Shown piece after piece: positions 28,315-37,804 of a stretch of DNA of 59,879 nucleotides (position 1 is its first letter; every line of letters starts with the position of its first letter). The translations under genes and the position numbers were made by a program. Source of the stretch: an uncultured Oxalobacter sp. (GTDB taxonomy: Bacteria > Pseudomonadota > Gammaproteobacteria > Burkholderiales > Burkholderiaceae_D); NCBI GenBank assembly GCA_934401755.1, contig CAKRSU010000010.1, positions 1 to 59,879 of the forward strand, written 5' to 3'. Under the pieces are notes generated by a model, which ran no database searches, was not told where the DNA came from, and saw only the letters and a program-made list of their open reading frames with translations.

Positions 28315-29967
28315 ATGACTGATTCTTCATCTTCCGACAATGCGGCGACTAGTTCTCAAGATAATCTGACAAAGCGGATTGCACGAGAAGTTGCTAGACG
28401 TCGAACATTCGGCATTATTTCTCACCCTGATGCGGGAAAAACAACGTTAACAGAAAAGTTGCTATTATTTTCTGGTGCGATTCAATTGGCTGGTACTGTT
28501 AAAGCAAGAAAAAGCAATCGCCATGCAACATCTGACTGGATGGATATTGAAAAGCAACGTGGTATTTCTGTTGCAAGTTCAGTAATGCAATTTGAATATC
28601 GTGATCATGTAATTAATTTACTAGATACCCCTGGCCATCAGGATTTTTCTGAAGATACTTATCGCGTATTAACAGCCGTTGATACTGCATTGATGGTGAT
28701 TGATGCAGCAAATGGTGTCGAAGCTCAAACGATCAAATTGCTGGAAGTTTGTCGTATGCGAAAAACTCCTATTCTGACATTTATGAACAAGATGGATCGT
28801 GAAACGAAAGATCCGCTTGAATTGTTAGATGAAGTAGAAAATATTCTGAAAATTCGCTGTGCTCCTATTACATGGCCAATTGGAATGGGTAAGAATTTTC
28901 GCGGGGTCTATCATTTATTAAATGATGAAGTGATGCTGTTTGCGGCTGGTAATGAAAAAGCTGATCAAACCTTTGAAGTTATTAAAGGGATTGATAATCC
29001 GCGTTTATCTGAAATGTTTCCATTAGAAATGGAACAGTTGCAAATGGAAGTGGAATTAGTAAGAGGGGCATCCAATCCTTGGAATCAGGAGGAATTTCTA
29101 GCGGGTTCATTAACGCCGGTATTTTTTGGATCAGCGATTAATAACTTCGGTGTGCGTGAAATTCTAAATGCATTATTGGACTGGGCTCAGCCTCCATTAG
29201 GGCGTGATGCAACTGTTCGTTGCGTGAAACCCGATGAAAAAGCTTTTTCAGGATTTATCTTTAAAATTCAAGCCAATATGGATCCGGCTCATCGTGATCG
29301 TATTGCTTTTATGCGGGTTTGTTCGGGACGTTTTGAAAGAGGGATGAAATTAAAGCATTTGCGTTTAAATCGTGATGTTAAAGTGTCCAGTGTTGTCACT
29401 TTTATGGCATCAGATCGTGAGCAAGTCGAAGAAGCTTATGCAGGTGATATTATTGGATTACCGAACCATGGCAATATGCAAATTGGAGATAGTTTTTCAG
29501 AGGGAGAACATTTACAGTTTACAGGCATTCCATATTTTGCCCCTGAAATTTTTCGCAGTGTGCATATTAGGAATCCATTGAAAATTAAACAGTTACATAA
29601 AGGACTACAGCAGCTAGGAGAAGAAGGTGCGGTGCAGGTATTTAAACCTGTACTGGGAAGCGATTTGATTTTAGGGGCTGTCGGTATGTTGCAGTTTGAG
29701 GTTGTTGCAAGTCGGCTTTTAAATGAATATGGTGTTGATGCCGTATTTGAAGGAACTTCGATTAGTACTGCGCGTTGGGTTGTGTCAGATGATTCTAAAA
29801 TGCTTGATGAGTTTGAAAAAGCATTAGCGCATAATGTGGCCTATGATGCGGCGGGTAATATGACATATTTGGCCACATCAGGGGTTAATTTGCGTTTAAC
29901 AGAAGAGCGTTGGCCTAAAGTGCAGTTCTTTGCAACGCGAGAACATTCTGCACACTTAAACGACTAA
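28315..29967 (+). CDS. prfC: Peptide chain release factor 3
   Basis: GTPase that removes RF1/RF2 from the ribosome. After a short Ser-rich leader, the G domain shows G1 [16 protein letters not shown] (about residue 37), G3 [16 protein letters not shown] and G4 FMNKMDRE. Domains II and III follow as in RF3. The 550 residues are slightly longer than E. coli RF3 because of the N-terminal extension. Its place next to ssrA puts two translation-termination or rescue genes together. Confidence 0.97.
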   Translation: MTDSSSSDNAATSSQDNLTKRIAREVARRRTFGIISHPDAGKTTLTEKLLLFSGAIQLAGTVKARKSNRHATSDWMDIEKQRGISVASSVMQFEYRDHVINLLDTPGHQDFSEDTYRVLTAVDTALMVIDAANGVEAQTIKLLEVCRMRKTPILTFMNKMDRETKDPLELLDEVENILKIRCAPITWPIGMGKNFRGVYHLLNDEVMLFAAGNEKADQTFEVIKGIDNPRLSEMFPLEMEQLQMEVELVRGASNPWNQEEFLAGSLTPVFFGSAINNFGVREILNALLDWAQPPLGRDATVRCVKPDEKAFSGFIFKIQANMDPAHRDRIAFMRVCSGRFERGMKLKHLRLNRDVKVSSVVTFMASDREQVEEAYAGDIIGLPNHGNMQIGDSFSEGEHLQFTGIPYFAPEIFRSVHIRNPLKIKQLHKGLQQLGEEGAVQVFKPVLGSDLILGAVGMLQFEVVASRLLNEYGVDAVFEGTSISTARWVVSDDSKMLDEFEKALAHNVAYDAAGNMTYLATSGVNLRLTEERWPKVQFFATREHSAHLND

Positions 29968-29985
29968 TTACCTTAATTTAGAGGT

Positions 29986-30023
29986 AAAAAAACGGTTTTG
30001 TTGGATCGCAAAACCGTTTTTTT
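29986..30023. terminator. Bidirectional terminator between prfC and rsmE
   Basis: AAAAAAACGGTTTTG (29986-30000) and CAAAACCGTTTTTTT (30009-30023) form a perfect 15-bp stem with an eight-base loop. The T-runs on both strands serve the two convergent genes. Confidence 0.93.
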
Positions 30024-30045
30024 ATGATTGGTTGAAAATCACAAA

Positions 30046-30768
30046 TTAAGAAAGTTCCCAAAGTGCATTAAGCATGGCGATGATCGCCATACCAGCGGTT
30101 TCTGTCCTTAAAATGCGAGATCCGATTGAAAGAAGCGTTGCGCCTGAATTTAGTGCAGATTGTTCTTCTTTTGGGGAAAAGCCACCTTCTGGTCCGATTA
30201 ATAATGTGATGTTTTGAGGGGGATGTTGTTTTGCCCATGAAGTCAGTGTTTGCGTGGCCCGAGGACTTAAAAGAAGACAGGGGGAATGGGTATGTTCTAT
30301 GATTTTTGAAAAAGGTAACGGTGGCAGAATGTGAGGTAAATGATTCCGACCACATTGTTGAGCGGCAGCAATGGTAATGGCTTGCCAGCGCTCAATACGT
30401 TTGATAGCACGATCATTATCTAAGCGTGTGACTGAACGTTCTGCTGCAATTGGAAGAATGGTATTGACGCCAAGTTCCGTGGTTTTTTCAACAATCCAAT
30501 CCATTTTATTGGCTTCAGGTAGCCCTTGGGCTAAGGTAATGTTGTAAGGCAGTTCACGTTCAATAGGATGATAATGAGTAATTTTAACGATGGCATCGTT
30601 CTTACTGATATTGATAAGTCTGCCAGTATATTCTCCGCCATGACCATTGAACAAAGTGATATTTTCACCGATAGCAAGACGTAGAACCATCAAATGCCTT
30701 GTAAGTTCTTTAGGGAGTTTAATTTCTTGATTCACGGCAAGAGGGGTATCACAAAATAATCGCGGCAT
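30046..30768 (-). CDS. rsmE: 16S rRNA (uracil-1498-N3)-methyltransferase
   Basis: Methylates U1498 of 16S rRNA. The 240 residues have an N-terminal PUA-like domain and a C-terminal SPOUT knot. The knot motifs are TLLIGPEGGFSPKEE and SIGSRILRTETA, the hallmark RsmE endings. ITLAQGLPEANKMDWIVEKT near residue 78 is also typical. It is convergent with prfC across a shared terminator. Confidence 0.95.
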   Translation of the reverse strand: MPRLFCDTPLAVNQEIKLPKELTRHLMVLRLAIGENITLFNGHGGEYTGRLINISKNDAIVKITHYHPIERELPYNITLAQGLPEANKMDWIVEKTTELGVNTILPIAAERSVTRLDNDRAIKRIERWQAITIAAAQQCGRNHLPHILPPLPFSKIIEHTHSPCLLLSPRATQTLTSWAKQHPPQNITLLIGPEGGFSPKEEQSALNSGATLLSIGSRILRTETAGMAIIAMLNALWELS

Positions 30769-30902
30769 AGTGTATTTTTATTGAAGGTGTGGTTTTTCCG
30801 AAGTCACAAAGAGCGAGTCAATTTTATAAGCTCTGGCTCTCTGGTAAAATACCAGATTAAGTCTTTTCCGGTGTATTTCAAACTATTTTTTCTCTGGCAG
30901 TC

Positions 30903-32900
30903 ATGAATAAAACCTTACCTGTAACAAAAATGGCTAGCGCTATCCGTGCGTTGGCAATGGATGCAATTCAAAAAGCCAATTCTGGTCATCCAGGCATGCC
31001 GATGGGGATGGCAGATATTGCAGTTGCTCTTTGGGCGGGACATTATCGGCATAATCCTTTAGATCCACAATGGTTCAACCGTGATCGTTTTGTATTATCA
31101 AATGGTCATGGATCGATGTTGCATTATGCATTATTGCATTTGACGGGATATGATGTTTCCATTGAAGATTTGAAGCAATTTCGTCAGTTAGGTTCAAAGA
31201 CACCAGGACATCCTGAAGTTCATGTTACACCAGGAATTGATACAACAACGGGACCATTGGGGCAAGGTATTACCAATGCGGTTGGTATGGCACTTGCTGA
31301 AAAATTGTTAGCGCAAGAATTTAATCGTCCTGGTTTTAATTTAGTGGATCATTACACTTATGTCTTTATGGGGGATGGCTGCATGATGGAAGGAATTTCC
31401 CATGAAGCTTGTTCTCTTGCCGGTACTTGGAAATTAAATAAATTAATTGCCCTATATGATGATAATGGCATCTCTATTGATGGCCAAGTTTCGGGATGGT
31501 TAACAGATGATACACAAAAACGTTTTGAATCATATGGTTGGCATGTTATTTCTGCAATAGATGGACATGATATTGCTGCTGTTGATGCTGCGATTGCTCA
31601 GGCAAAACAATCAGATAAGCCGACATTGATTATCTGTAAAACGATTATTGGCAAAGGATCGCCTAACAAAGCTGGGCTTAATAAAGTACATGGGGCGCCA
31701 TTAGGCGATGATGAAATTATTGCGACCCGTAAAGCGATTGGTTGGGATGCCGATCCATTTGTTATTCCTCAAGATATTTATGATGCATGGAATGCAAAAA
31801 GCATCGGGGCAGAAAGAGAAAATGCCTGGAAGGCATTATTATCAGATTATGCGAAACAATATCCTAATGAAGCTGCTGAGTTTTCTCGGCGTATTGCGGG
31901 CGAGTTGCCATTAGAATTCGATAAAACGATTGCAGCTTATGTTGCTGATTGTCAGGCAAAGAAAGAAACGATTGCAACTCGTAAAGCCAGTCAGAATGCA
32001 ATTCAGGCATTAGCATCTGTTTTGCCAGAATTTTTAGGGGGGTCGGCGGATTTAACAGGATCTAACCTTACTAATTGGAAAGAATGTGTCCCAATGCGAG
32101 AAGGCAAATGGGGAAATTATATTAGTTATGGGGTGCGTGAGTTCGGTATGGCAGCGATCATGAATGGTATCGTCCTTCATGGAGGATATTTGCCATTTGG
32201 CGGTACTTTTTTGACATTCTCAGATTATTGCCGCAATGCCGTACGGATGTCTTCTTTGATGCAGATTGGTACGATTTATGTGTTTACACATGATTCTATT
32301 GGGGTTGGTGAAGATGGTCCAACACATCAGCCAATTGAACATATACCAGGGATGCGTTTAATCCCAGGTGTCAATGTATGGCGTCCTTGTGATACGGTAG
32401 AAACGGCTATCGCATGGGGATGTGCGGTAAAAGAACGTAAGGCACCGAGTGTATTGGCTTTAAGTCGCCAGGGACTCCCTTGTTTTGATCGGACAAAGCA
32501 GCAAATCGATAATGTTGGTAAAGGGGGATATATCTTAAAAGATATGCCTGATGCGAAAATTGTTTTAATTGCGACAGGTTCTGAAGTGTCATTAGCAATG
32601 CAAGCAGCAGATGTATTAAGCGAGAAAGGAATTGCTGCGCGCGTTGTTTCTATGCCATGTACGGAGTTATTTGATCGTCAAGATATCGCATATCGCGAAA
32701 GTGTATTGCCAACAGGATTGCCCCGTATTGCGATTGAAGCGGCTGCCGCAGATTATTGGTATAAGTATGTTGGTTTAGAGGGTGAAATCGTTGGTATGAC
32801 CACTTTTGGCGAATCTGCGCCAGCTAATCAGTTATTTCCGCATTTTGGTTTTACGGTGGACAATATCGTTGCAAAAGCAGAATTTGTATTAAAGCGATAA
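30903..32900 (+). CDS. tkt: Transketolase
   Basis: Thiamine-diphosphate enzyme of the pentose phosphate pathway. The 665 residues show [15 protein letters not shown] at the N-terminus. The ThDP motif [19 protein letters not shown] lies near residue 155, and the pyrimidine domain has [14 protein letters not shown] and [17 protein letters not shown]. Length and order of domains are complete. It precedes gap, a usual neighbour in betaproteobacteria. Confidence 0.98.
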   Translation: MNKTLPVTKMASAIRALAMDAIQKANSGHPGMPMGMADIAVALWAGHYRHNPLDPQWFNRDRFVLSNGHGSMLHYALLHLTGYDVSIEDLKQFRQLGSKTPGHPEVHVTPGIDTTTGPLGQGITNAVGMALAEKLLAQEFNRPGFNLVDHYTYVFMGDGCMMEGISHEACSLAGTWKLNKLIALYDDNGISIDGQVSGWLTDDTQKRFESYGWHVISAIDGHDIAAVDAAIAQAKQSDKPTLIICKTIIGKGSPNKAGLNKVHGAPLGDDEIIATRKAIGWDADPFVIPQDIYDAWNAKSIGAERENAWKALLSDYAKQYPNEAAEFSRRIAGELPLEFDKTIAAYVADCQAKKETIATRKASQNAIQALASVLPEFLGGSADLTGSNLTNWKECVPMREGKWGNYISYGVREFGMAAIMNGIVLHGGYLPFGGTFLTFSDYCRNAVRMSSLMQIGTIYVFTHDSIGVGEDGPTHQPIEHIPGMRLIPGVNVWRPCDTVETAIAWGCAVKERKAPSVLALSRQGLPCFDRTKQQIDNVGKGGYILKDMPDAKIVLIATGSEVSLAMQAADVLSEKGIAARVVSMPCTELFDRQDIAYRESVLPTGLPRIAIEAAAADYWYKYVGLEGEIVGMTTFGESAPANQLFPHFGFTVDNIVAKAEFVLKR

Positions 32901-32909
32901 GAATACGAT

Positions 32910-32939
32910 GGCATCTTTTTAAGCAAAAGATGCCTATTT
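32910..32939 (+). terminator. Intercistronic hairpin between tkt and gap
   Basis: GGCATCTTTT and AAAAGATGCC form a perfect 10-bp stem with a five-base loop, followed by the weak U-tract TATTTC. It may terminate part of the tkt transcript or protect its 3' end, so that gap is made at a different level. Confidence 0.6.
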
Positions 32940-32985
32940 CTGATAATACCTTACTGGTAACTTTTTTAACAATGGGAGTACCCCT

Positions 32986-33999
32986 ATGACAATCCGTGTC
33001 GCAATCAATGGTTATGGTCGTATTGGCCGTAATGTTCTTCGTGCTCATTATGAATATGGCAAGAAAAATGATATTGAGATCGTTGCTATTAATGATCTTG
33101 GTTCATTAGATATATTGGCTCATTTAACCAAGTATGATACTGTCCACAGTAAATTTGCTGCAGATGTGTCAGTTGATGGAGATACACTCATTGTTAATGG
33201 TGATCGCATCAAAGTATTGGCTATCCGTAATCCCGAAGAATTACCATGGAAAGATATGAATGTTGATGTCGTCATGGAATGTACCGGGTTATTTACGTCA
33301 AAAGCGGCTGCTTCTGCTCATTTGAAAGCAGGAGCGAAAAAAGTTTTGATTTCTGCGCCTGGTGGTAAGGATGTTGATGCAACCGTCGTTTATGGCGTTA
33401 ATCAGAATGTATTGAAATCTTCTTTCCAAGTGGTGTCTAATGCATCTTGTACAACGAACTGTTTAGCACCTGTTGCTTATGCGTTAAATGAAAAATTAGG
33501 GATTGTTAAAGGATTAATGACAACAGTCCATTCATATACCAATGATCAGCGTTTAACTGATGTTGCTCATCGAGATCCACGTCGTGCCCGTGCTGCTGCA
33601 TTAAATATTATTCCGACGCGTACGGGAGCTGCAGCAGCAGTGGGACTTGTTTTGCCTGAGCTTGTTGGTAAGTTTGATGGGTTCGCAATGCGTGTGCCAA
33701 CTGCTAATGTTTCTGTTGTTGATCTAACTTTTACGGCTGCTCGTGATACGACGGTTGAAGAAGTGAATGCGATTATCAAAGAAGCGTCAGAAGGCAAGCT
33801 TAAAGGAATCTTGGGTTACAATGAAGAACCGCTTGTTTCTCATGATTTCAATCATGACCCACATTCCAGTATTTTCGATGCGACTCAAACTCGTATTGTT
33901 GGGGGTAATCTCGTTAAAATCTTATCTTGGTACGATAATGAATGGGGCTTTTCTTGCCGCATGCTAGATAATGCAGAAGCAATGATGGTAGCAAAATAA
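32986..33999 (+). CDS. gap: Glyceraldehyde-3-phosphate dehydrogenase, type I
   Basis: Glycolytic and gluconeogenic dehydrogenase. The Rossmann start is [21 protein letters not shown] and the catalytic Cys is in [12 protein letters not shown] (about residue 156). The substrate-binding loop is [19 protein letters not shown], and [14 protein letters not shown] lies near the end. The 337-residue length and the ND pair after the second beta strand favour an NAD-linked enzyme. The ribosome site is GGGAG. It is followed by a terminator. Confidence 0.97.
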   Translation: MTIRVAINGYGRIGRNVLRAHYEYGKKNDIEIVAINDLGSLDILAHLTKYDTVHSKFAADVSVDGDTLIVNGDRIKVLAIRNPEELPWKDMNVDVVMECTGLFTSKAAASAHLKAGAKKVLISAPGGKDVDATVVYGVNQNVLKSSFQVVSNASCTTNCLAPVAYALNEKLGIVKGLMTTVHSYTNDQRLTDVAHRDPRRARAAALNIIPTRTGAAAAVGLVLPELVGKFDGFAMRVPTANVSVVDLTFTAARDTTVEEVNAIIKEASEGKLKGILGYNEEPLVSHDFNHDPHSSIFDATQTRIVGGNLVKILSWYDNEWGFSCRMLDNAEAMMVAK

Positions 34000-34016
34000 T
34001 AATTGATTGAAAAATC

Positions 34017-34054
34017 AAAAGCCTGTTGATCTTTTGAGATTAGCAGGCTTTTTT
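34017..34054 (+). terminator. Terminator of gap
   Basis: AAAAGCCTG (34017-34025) pairs with CAGGC (34044-34048) and the following Ts, with a long partly paired loop. The run TTTTTT follows directly. A good intrinsic terminator. Confidence 0.8.
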
Positions 34055-34220
34055 GTTAAATTGATCTATTTATGGTTTTTTCTGAGTAATGTAATCTTGT
34101 TATTTTAGAAGTTGCAGGCTATTAAAGCGAGTTTTGTCTATTTGCTTAGAAATATTGCCGATTAAATGCGTAAGATCATGTACTATGATGGCTATCGTTT
34201 AATAAAAGAAAGATCTCACT

Positions 34221-35360
34221 ATGATTTTATCCGCAGAAGCATTATATCAACAGGGACTTGCTCAAAAAGATCTTAATCCGCCAGATTATGCAAAAGCAGC
34301 TGAATATTTTCAGCAAGCATCAGACGCAGGTCATGTTGAGGCAACATTTTGGTTGGGTTTATTGAATCATGGTGGTTGGGGTGTTGAAAAAAATTTAGAG
34401 AAGTCTTTTCGTTTATTTCTAAAAGCAGCCGAACAAGGACATGCACTTTCTCAAAGTAATGTTGCAGGTATGTATGATAATGGTCAGGGCGTTGAACGTG
34501 ATCTAGAAAAAGCTTTGGAGTGGTATCTTAAAGCGGCCAATCAGGGAGAACCGGTTGCTCAATTTAGCATTGCTTATGCTTATGAACATGGAGAAGGCGT
34601 GACACAAGATAGTGAACAAGCATTTGGTTGGTATAAACGTGCGGCGGATCAAGGGATGGCAGATGCGATCAATCGATTAGGTGACTTATATTATATCGGT
34701 GATGGCGTTATTCAGGACTACGGAAAAGCGTTTGAATATTGGAAAAGCGCTGCTTTAAAAGGATATACTCCGGCGATGTTAAATATTGCACAATCCTATG
34801 AAACGGGAGAGGGCGTCGAACACGACGAGGTCAAGGCTTTAGAATGGTATCAAAAAGCTGCTGATGGAGGCGATCCCGAAGCACAGTATAAAATTGGTCA
34901 GATCTGTGAAAATAAGGGAGATGAAGAAAGTTATTTTGAAGCGCTTGATTGGTATCATAAAGCAGCCGAACAAGGGCATCCCGGAGCACAGTATGCCATG
35001 GGCTGTGCCTTTGAAGAGGCTCAGATGGATGATCAAGGCTGGCAGGCGATGAATTGGTATGCGAAGGCAGCTCATCAAGGATATGCTGATGCCCAGTTCC
35101 GTATGGCAGAAGCTTATGCAGATGGTGAAGTTGTTGATAAAGATATGACCCGTGCTGCGTATTGGTATGAAAAAGCAGCGGATCAAGATCATACTCATGC
35201 ACAGGCAAATCTTGCTCAACTTTATCAGTTGGGTAATGGTGTTGAACGGGATACGGCAAAAGCGATTGAACTTTACGCAAAGGCCGCTGCTAAAGGCGAT
35301 AGTCTTTCGAAAATGATGTATGAACAACTTAAAGCTGCTGGTGAAATCAAGTTTCAGTAG
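34221..35360 (+). CDS. Sel1-like repeat protein
   Basis: A 379-residue protein made almost wholly of about ten Sel1-like repeats of roughly 36 residues. The repeat pattern is A(E/L)WYxKAAxQGxxxAQxxLGxxYxxGxGVxxD, for example ALEWYLKAANQGEPVAQFSI and GDGVIQDYGKAFEYW. There is no signal peptide, so it is probably cytosolic. Such alpha-solenoids serve as scaffolds in signalling or host interaction; the partner is unknown. Repeats 6 and 7 are slightly irregular in the GxGV part. It stands alone between two terminators. Confidence 0.92.
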   Translation: MILSAEALYQQGLAQKDLNPPDYAKAAEYFQQASDAGHVEATFWLGLLNHGGWGVEKNLEKSFRLFLKAAEQGHALSQSNVAGMYDNGQGVERDLEKALEWYLKAANQGEPVAQFSIAYAYEHGEGVTQDSEQAFGWYKRAADQGMADAINRLGDLYYIGDGVIQDYGKAFEYWKSAALKGYTPAMLNIAQSYETGEGVEHDEVKALEWYQKAADGGDPEAQYKIGQICENKGDEESYFEALDWYHKAAEQGHPGAQYAMGCAFEEAQMDDQGWQAMNWYAKAAHQGYADAQFRMAEAYADGEVVDKDMTRAAYWYEKAADQDHTHAQANLAQLYQLGNGVERDTAKAIELYAKAAAKGDSLSKMMYEQLKAAGEIKFQ

Positions 35361-35414
35361 CTAAGATAATTTATTAGTCAATGCAAAATGCTTTTGTCTA
35401 ATGAATCTTGCTCT

Positions 35415-35441
35415 AAAAATGGCTATTTGTTAGCCATTTTT
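35415..35441 (+). terminator. Terminator of the Sel1-repeat gene
   Basis: AAAAATGGCTA and TAGCCATTTTT form an 11-bp stem with the loop TTTGT; Ts lie within the right arm and continue as TATTG. It also defines the left side of an orphan noncoding block. Confidence 0.8.
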
Positions 35442-35668
35442 ATTGTCGAGGGAATATTTTTCTTCTCTTACGAGTAAGGGGAATTTTAAATTTTAATGGT
35501 ATAAATTTTAGAAGGATGGCAAAATATAATTGCTGACTACGTGAAGGACGAAGGCTGGGTTCCCGAATGGGAGTAGGCATTTTGCTTAGAATTCCTTTGC
35601 CCCTGGGGTCGGTTTTCTCATTTGGTTTGAGTATTTTTTGAAATTCTTATTTGTTTTTTCATTAAAAA
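35442..35668. other. Orphan noncoding block between two terminators, possible small-RNA gene
   Basis: A 227-bp stretch bounded by the Sel1 and hslU terminators. Its centre (35535-35615) is visibly richer in G and C than its flanks. It contains the stem UCCC-GAAU-GGGA and the short palindrome CCCCTGGGG. A perfect TATAAT lies at 35525-35530 on the plus strand, without a clear -35. The plus strand can also encode a short peptide ending ADYVKDEGWVPEWE (stop at 35574-35576), which may be chance or a gene relic. No known RNA family was recognised. Confidence 0.3.
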
Positions 35669-35698
35669 TCCCTTTAAGTAACACCTTACTTAAAGGGA
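35661..35698 (-). terminator. Terminator of hslVU
   Basis: TCCCTTTAAGTAA (35669-35681) and TTACTTAAAGGGA (35686-35698) form a perfect 13-bp stem with a four-base loop. On the minus strand it is followed by TTTTTAAT. It lies 35 bases after the hslU stop. Confidence 0.92.
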
Positions 35699-35733
35699 AT
35701 AGTTTTAATAAAGACTTTGATTGAAAAAATTAT

Positions 35734-37068
35734 TTATAGAACATAACGAGTTAAATCTTCATTTTCAGAGAGCTCATCCAATCGTTCATTTACATAGTCT
35801 TTAGTGATCGTTAATACGCTGCCACCGCAGTTAACTGCGGTAAAGGATACTTCTTCTAGTAATCGTTCCATGACAGTATAGAGTCGCCGAGCGCCAATAT
35901 TTTCAGTGCGTTCATTGACGGTAAAAGAAATTTCTGCCAGGCGGTGAATAGCATCTTTGTCGAATTCTAGTTTCAAGCCTTCTGTTTCCATTAATGCTTT
36001 ATATTGAGAAATTAAGCTAGCTTCAGTACTCGTCAAAATCTGCTCAAAATCTTCAATAGATAAGGATTCTAATTCAACCCGAATAGGAAAACGTCCTTGT
36101 AGTTCAGGGATTAAATCAGAAGGTTTTGCTAATTGGAAGGCGCCAGAAGCAATGAACAAAATATGATCAGTTTTGATCATGCCATATTTTGTGTTAACGG
36201 TTGTCCCTTCCACAAGAGGGAGTAGATCACGCTGGACCCCTGCGCGAGATACATCAGCACCTCCTGTTGTTTCAGAACGAGATGCAATTTTGTCCACTTC
36301 ATCAAGGAAGACGATGCCGTTTTGTTCAACATTATGGATCGCTTTTTGTTTGATATCGTCTTCATTGAGGAGTTTTGCGGCTTCTTCCTCAACCATCATT
36401 TTGAGCGCATCCTTAACTTTAACTTTGCGTTTTTTCTTTTTGCCGCTATTCATGCCAGAAAACATGGATTTGATTTGTTCGGTCATCTCTTCCATTCCAG
36501 GAGGAGCCATGATTTCCATATGAGGCGCTGTATCGGCAACTTCAATTTCAATTTCTTTTTCGTTTAATGTGCCTTCTCGAAGTTGTTTACGAAAACGTTG
36601 ACGAGTATTTTCATTTGAAGCAGGAACACTTTCAGCGCCTAGACCAAAGTCTGGTGTTGGAGGAATTAAGACATCAAGGACACGATCTTCCGCCGCATCG
36701 GTTGCTTTAGAGCGGACTTTTTTCATTTCCGCTTCACGGGTTTGCTTAATGCCAATGTCAATAAGATCTCGAATAATCGTATCGACATCTCGTCCAACAT
36801 AACCCACTTCAGTAAATTTAGTTGCTTCAATTTTGATAAATGGTGCGTCGGCTAAACGAGCAAGTCGTCGAGCAATTTCTGTTTTACCAACGCCTGTTGG
36901 ACCAATCATCAGAATATTTTTGGGGGTAATTTCGTGTCTTAATGGTTCTTCAACTTGTTGGCGGCGCCAACGATTGCGTAATGCAACAGCAACAGCACGT
37001 TTTGCTTTTGCCTGTCCAACAACATGTTTGTCGAGTTCAGTGACAATCTCTTTAGGAGTCAGGTTCAT
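35734..37068 (-). CDS. hslU: ATP-dependent protease HslUV, ATPase subunit
   Basis: AAA+ unfoldase that feeds HslV. The N-terminus [19 protein letters not shown] is typical. Walker A is [16 protein letters not shown] (about residue 56), the inserted I-domain (Lys-rich [10 protein letters not shown]) lies in the middle, and Walker B is [12 protein letters not shown]. The C-terminus ends DLTRYVL; this tail docks into HslV pockets and is normally of the type RFIL/RYVL. The 444-residue length fits. It is preceded by hslV. Confidence 0.97.
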   Translation of the reverse strand: MNLTPKEIVTELDKHVVGQAKAKRAVAVALRNRWRRQQVEEPLRHEITPKNILMIGPTGVGKTEIARRLARLADAPFIKIEATKFTEVGYVGRDVDTIIRDLIDIGIKQTREAEMKKVRSKATDAAEDRVLDVLIPPTPDFGLGAESVPASNENTRQRFRKQLREGTLNEKEIEIEVADTAPHMEIMAPPGMEEMTEQIKSMFSGMNSGKKKKRKVKVKDALKMMVEEEAAKLLNEDDIKQKAIHNVEQNGIVFLDEVDKIASRSETTGGADVSRAGVQRDLLPLVEGTTVNTKYGMIKTDHILFIASGAFQLAKPSDLIPELQGRFPIRVELESLSIEDFEQILTSTEASLISQYKALMETEGLKLEFDKDAIHRLAEISFTVNERTENIGARRLYTVMERLLEEVSFTAVNCGGSVLTITKDYVNERLDELSENEDLTRYVL

Positions 37069-37107
37069 AATGTGTCTATTGAATGTGTATTCTATTTTGA
37101 AGTGTTA

Positions 37108-37644
37108 TCAGTCTAATGTTTCGATAATATGAGACTGGTTTGTATAAATGCAGATGTCGCCTGCAATTTCTAATGATTTTTTAACGATTTCTTTAGGACT
37201 TAATTGAGTATTTCGAACAAGAGCTAAAGCGGCAGATTGTGCATAAGGGCCACCAGAGCCAATAGCACCAACACCTTCTTCGGGCTCTAGAACATCGCCG
37301 TTCCCAGTGATACATAGTGTTGCCGTTTTATCTGCGACTAAAAGCATCGCTTCAAGACGGCGTAACATCCGGTCTGTACGCCAATCTTTTGCCAGGTCAA
37401 CCGAAGCACGCAGTAAATTGCCCTGATGTTTTTCTAATTTTGCTTCAAAACGTTCTATCAGAGTAAAAGCATCAGCGGTTCCACCTGCAAAACCTGCCAG
37501 TACACGTCCGCCAAAAAGTTTGCGTACTTTACGGGCAGTTCCTTTAATAACAATGTTGCCCAGTGTAACTTGTCCATCTCCTCCTAGGGCAACGATATTG
37601 CCTCGGCGGACAGAGACAATGGTTGTTCCATGAAACTGTTCCAT
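37108..37644 (-). CDS. hslV: ATP-dependent protease HslUV, peptidase subunit
   Basis: Threonine protease with a proteasome-beta fold. I set the start at the ATG at 37644 (AGGA upstream), which gives MEQFHG followed by TTIVSVRRG. The catalytic Thr would be exposed by removal of six residues, a short propeptide found in related betaproteobacteria; E. coli HslV loses only Met. [20 protein letters not shown] and [16 protein letters not shown] are conserved. The open frame continues upstream to 37695 without support. Confidence 0.95.
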   Translation of the reverse strand: MEQFHGTTIVSVRRGNIVALGGDGQVTLGNIVIKGTARKVRKLFGGRVLAGFAGGTADAFTLIERFEAKLEKHQGNLLRASVDLAKDWRTDRMLRRLEAMLLVADKTATLCITGNGDVLEPEEGVGAIGSGGPYAQSAALALVRNTQLSPKEIVKKSLEIAGDICIYTNQSHIIETLD

Positions 37645-37804
37645 ATATTTTCCTGATGTTAATAGGTAATAATACCCGCTAGAATTTTGGGGCATATCCT
37701 TTAATTTTCAAGGGGGTATTATTAAAATCAGATAGTTTACTCTGATTATTAATAAATAGCTTATCTATGGCCTGTTATAATGGCTTTCCTCAAAAAAGGA
37801 GTAA

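Noticed and set aside
34839..35327. Long open frames (149-162 codons) antisense to the Sel1-repeat gene
   Set aside because: They mirror the repeat structure of the real gene, have no ribosome site and no family likeness. The plus-strand gene explains the region fully.
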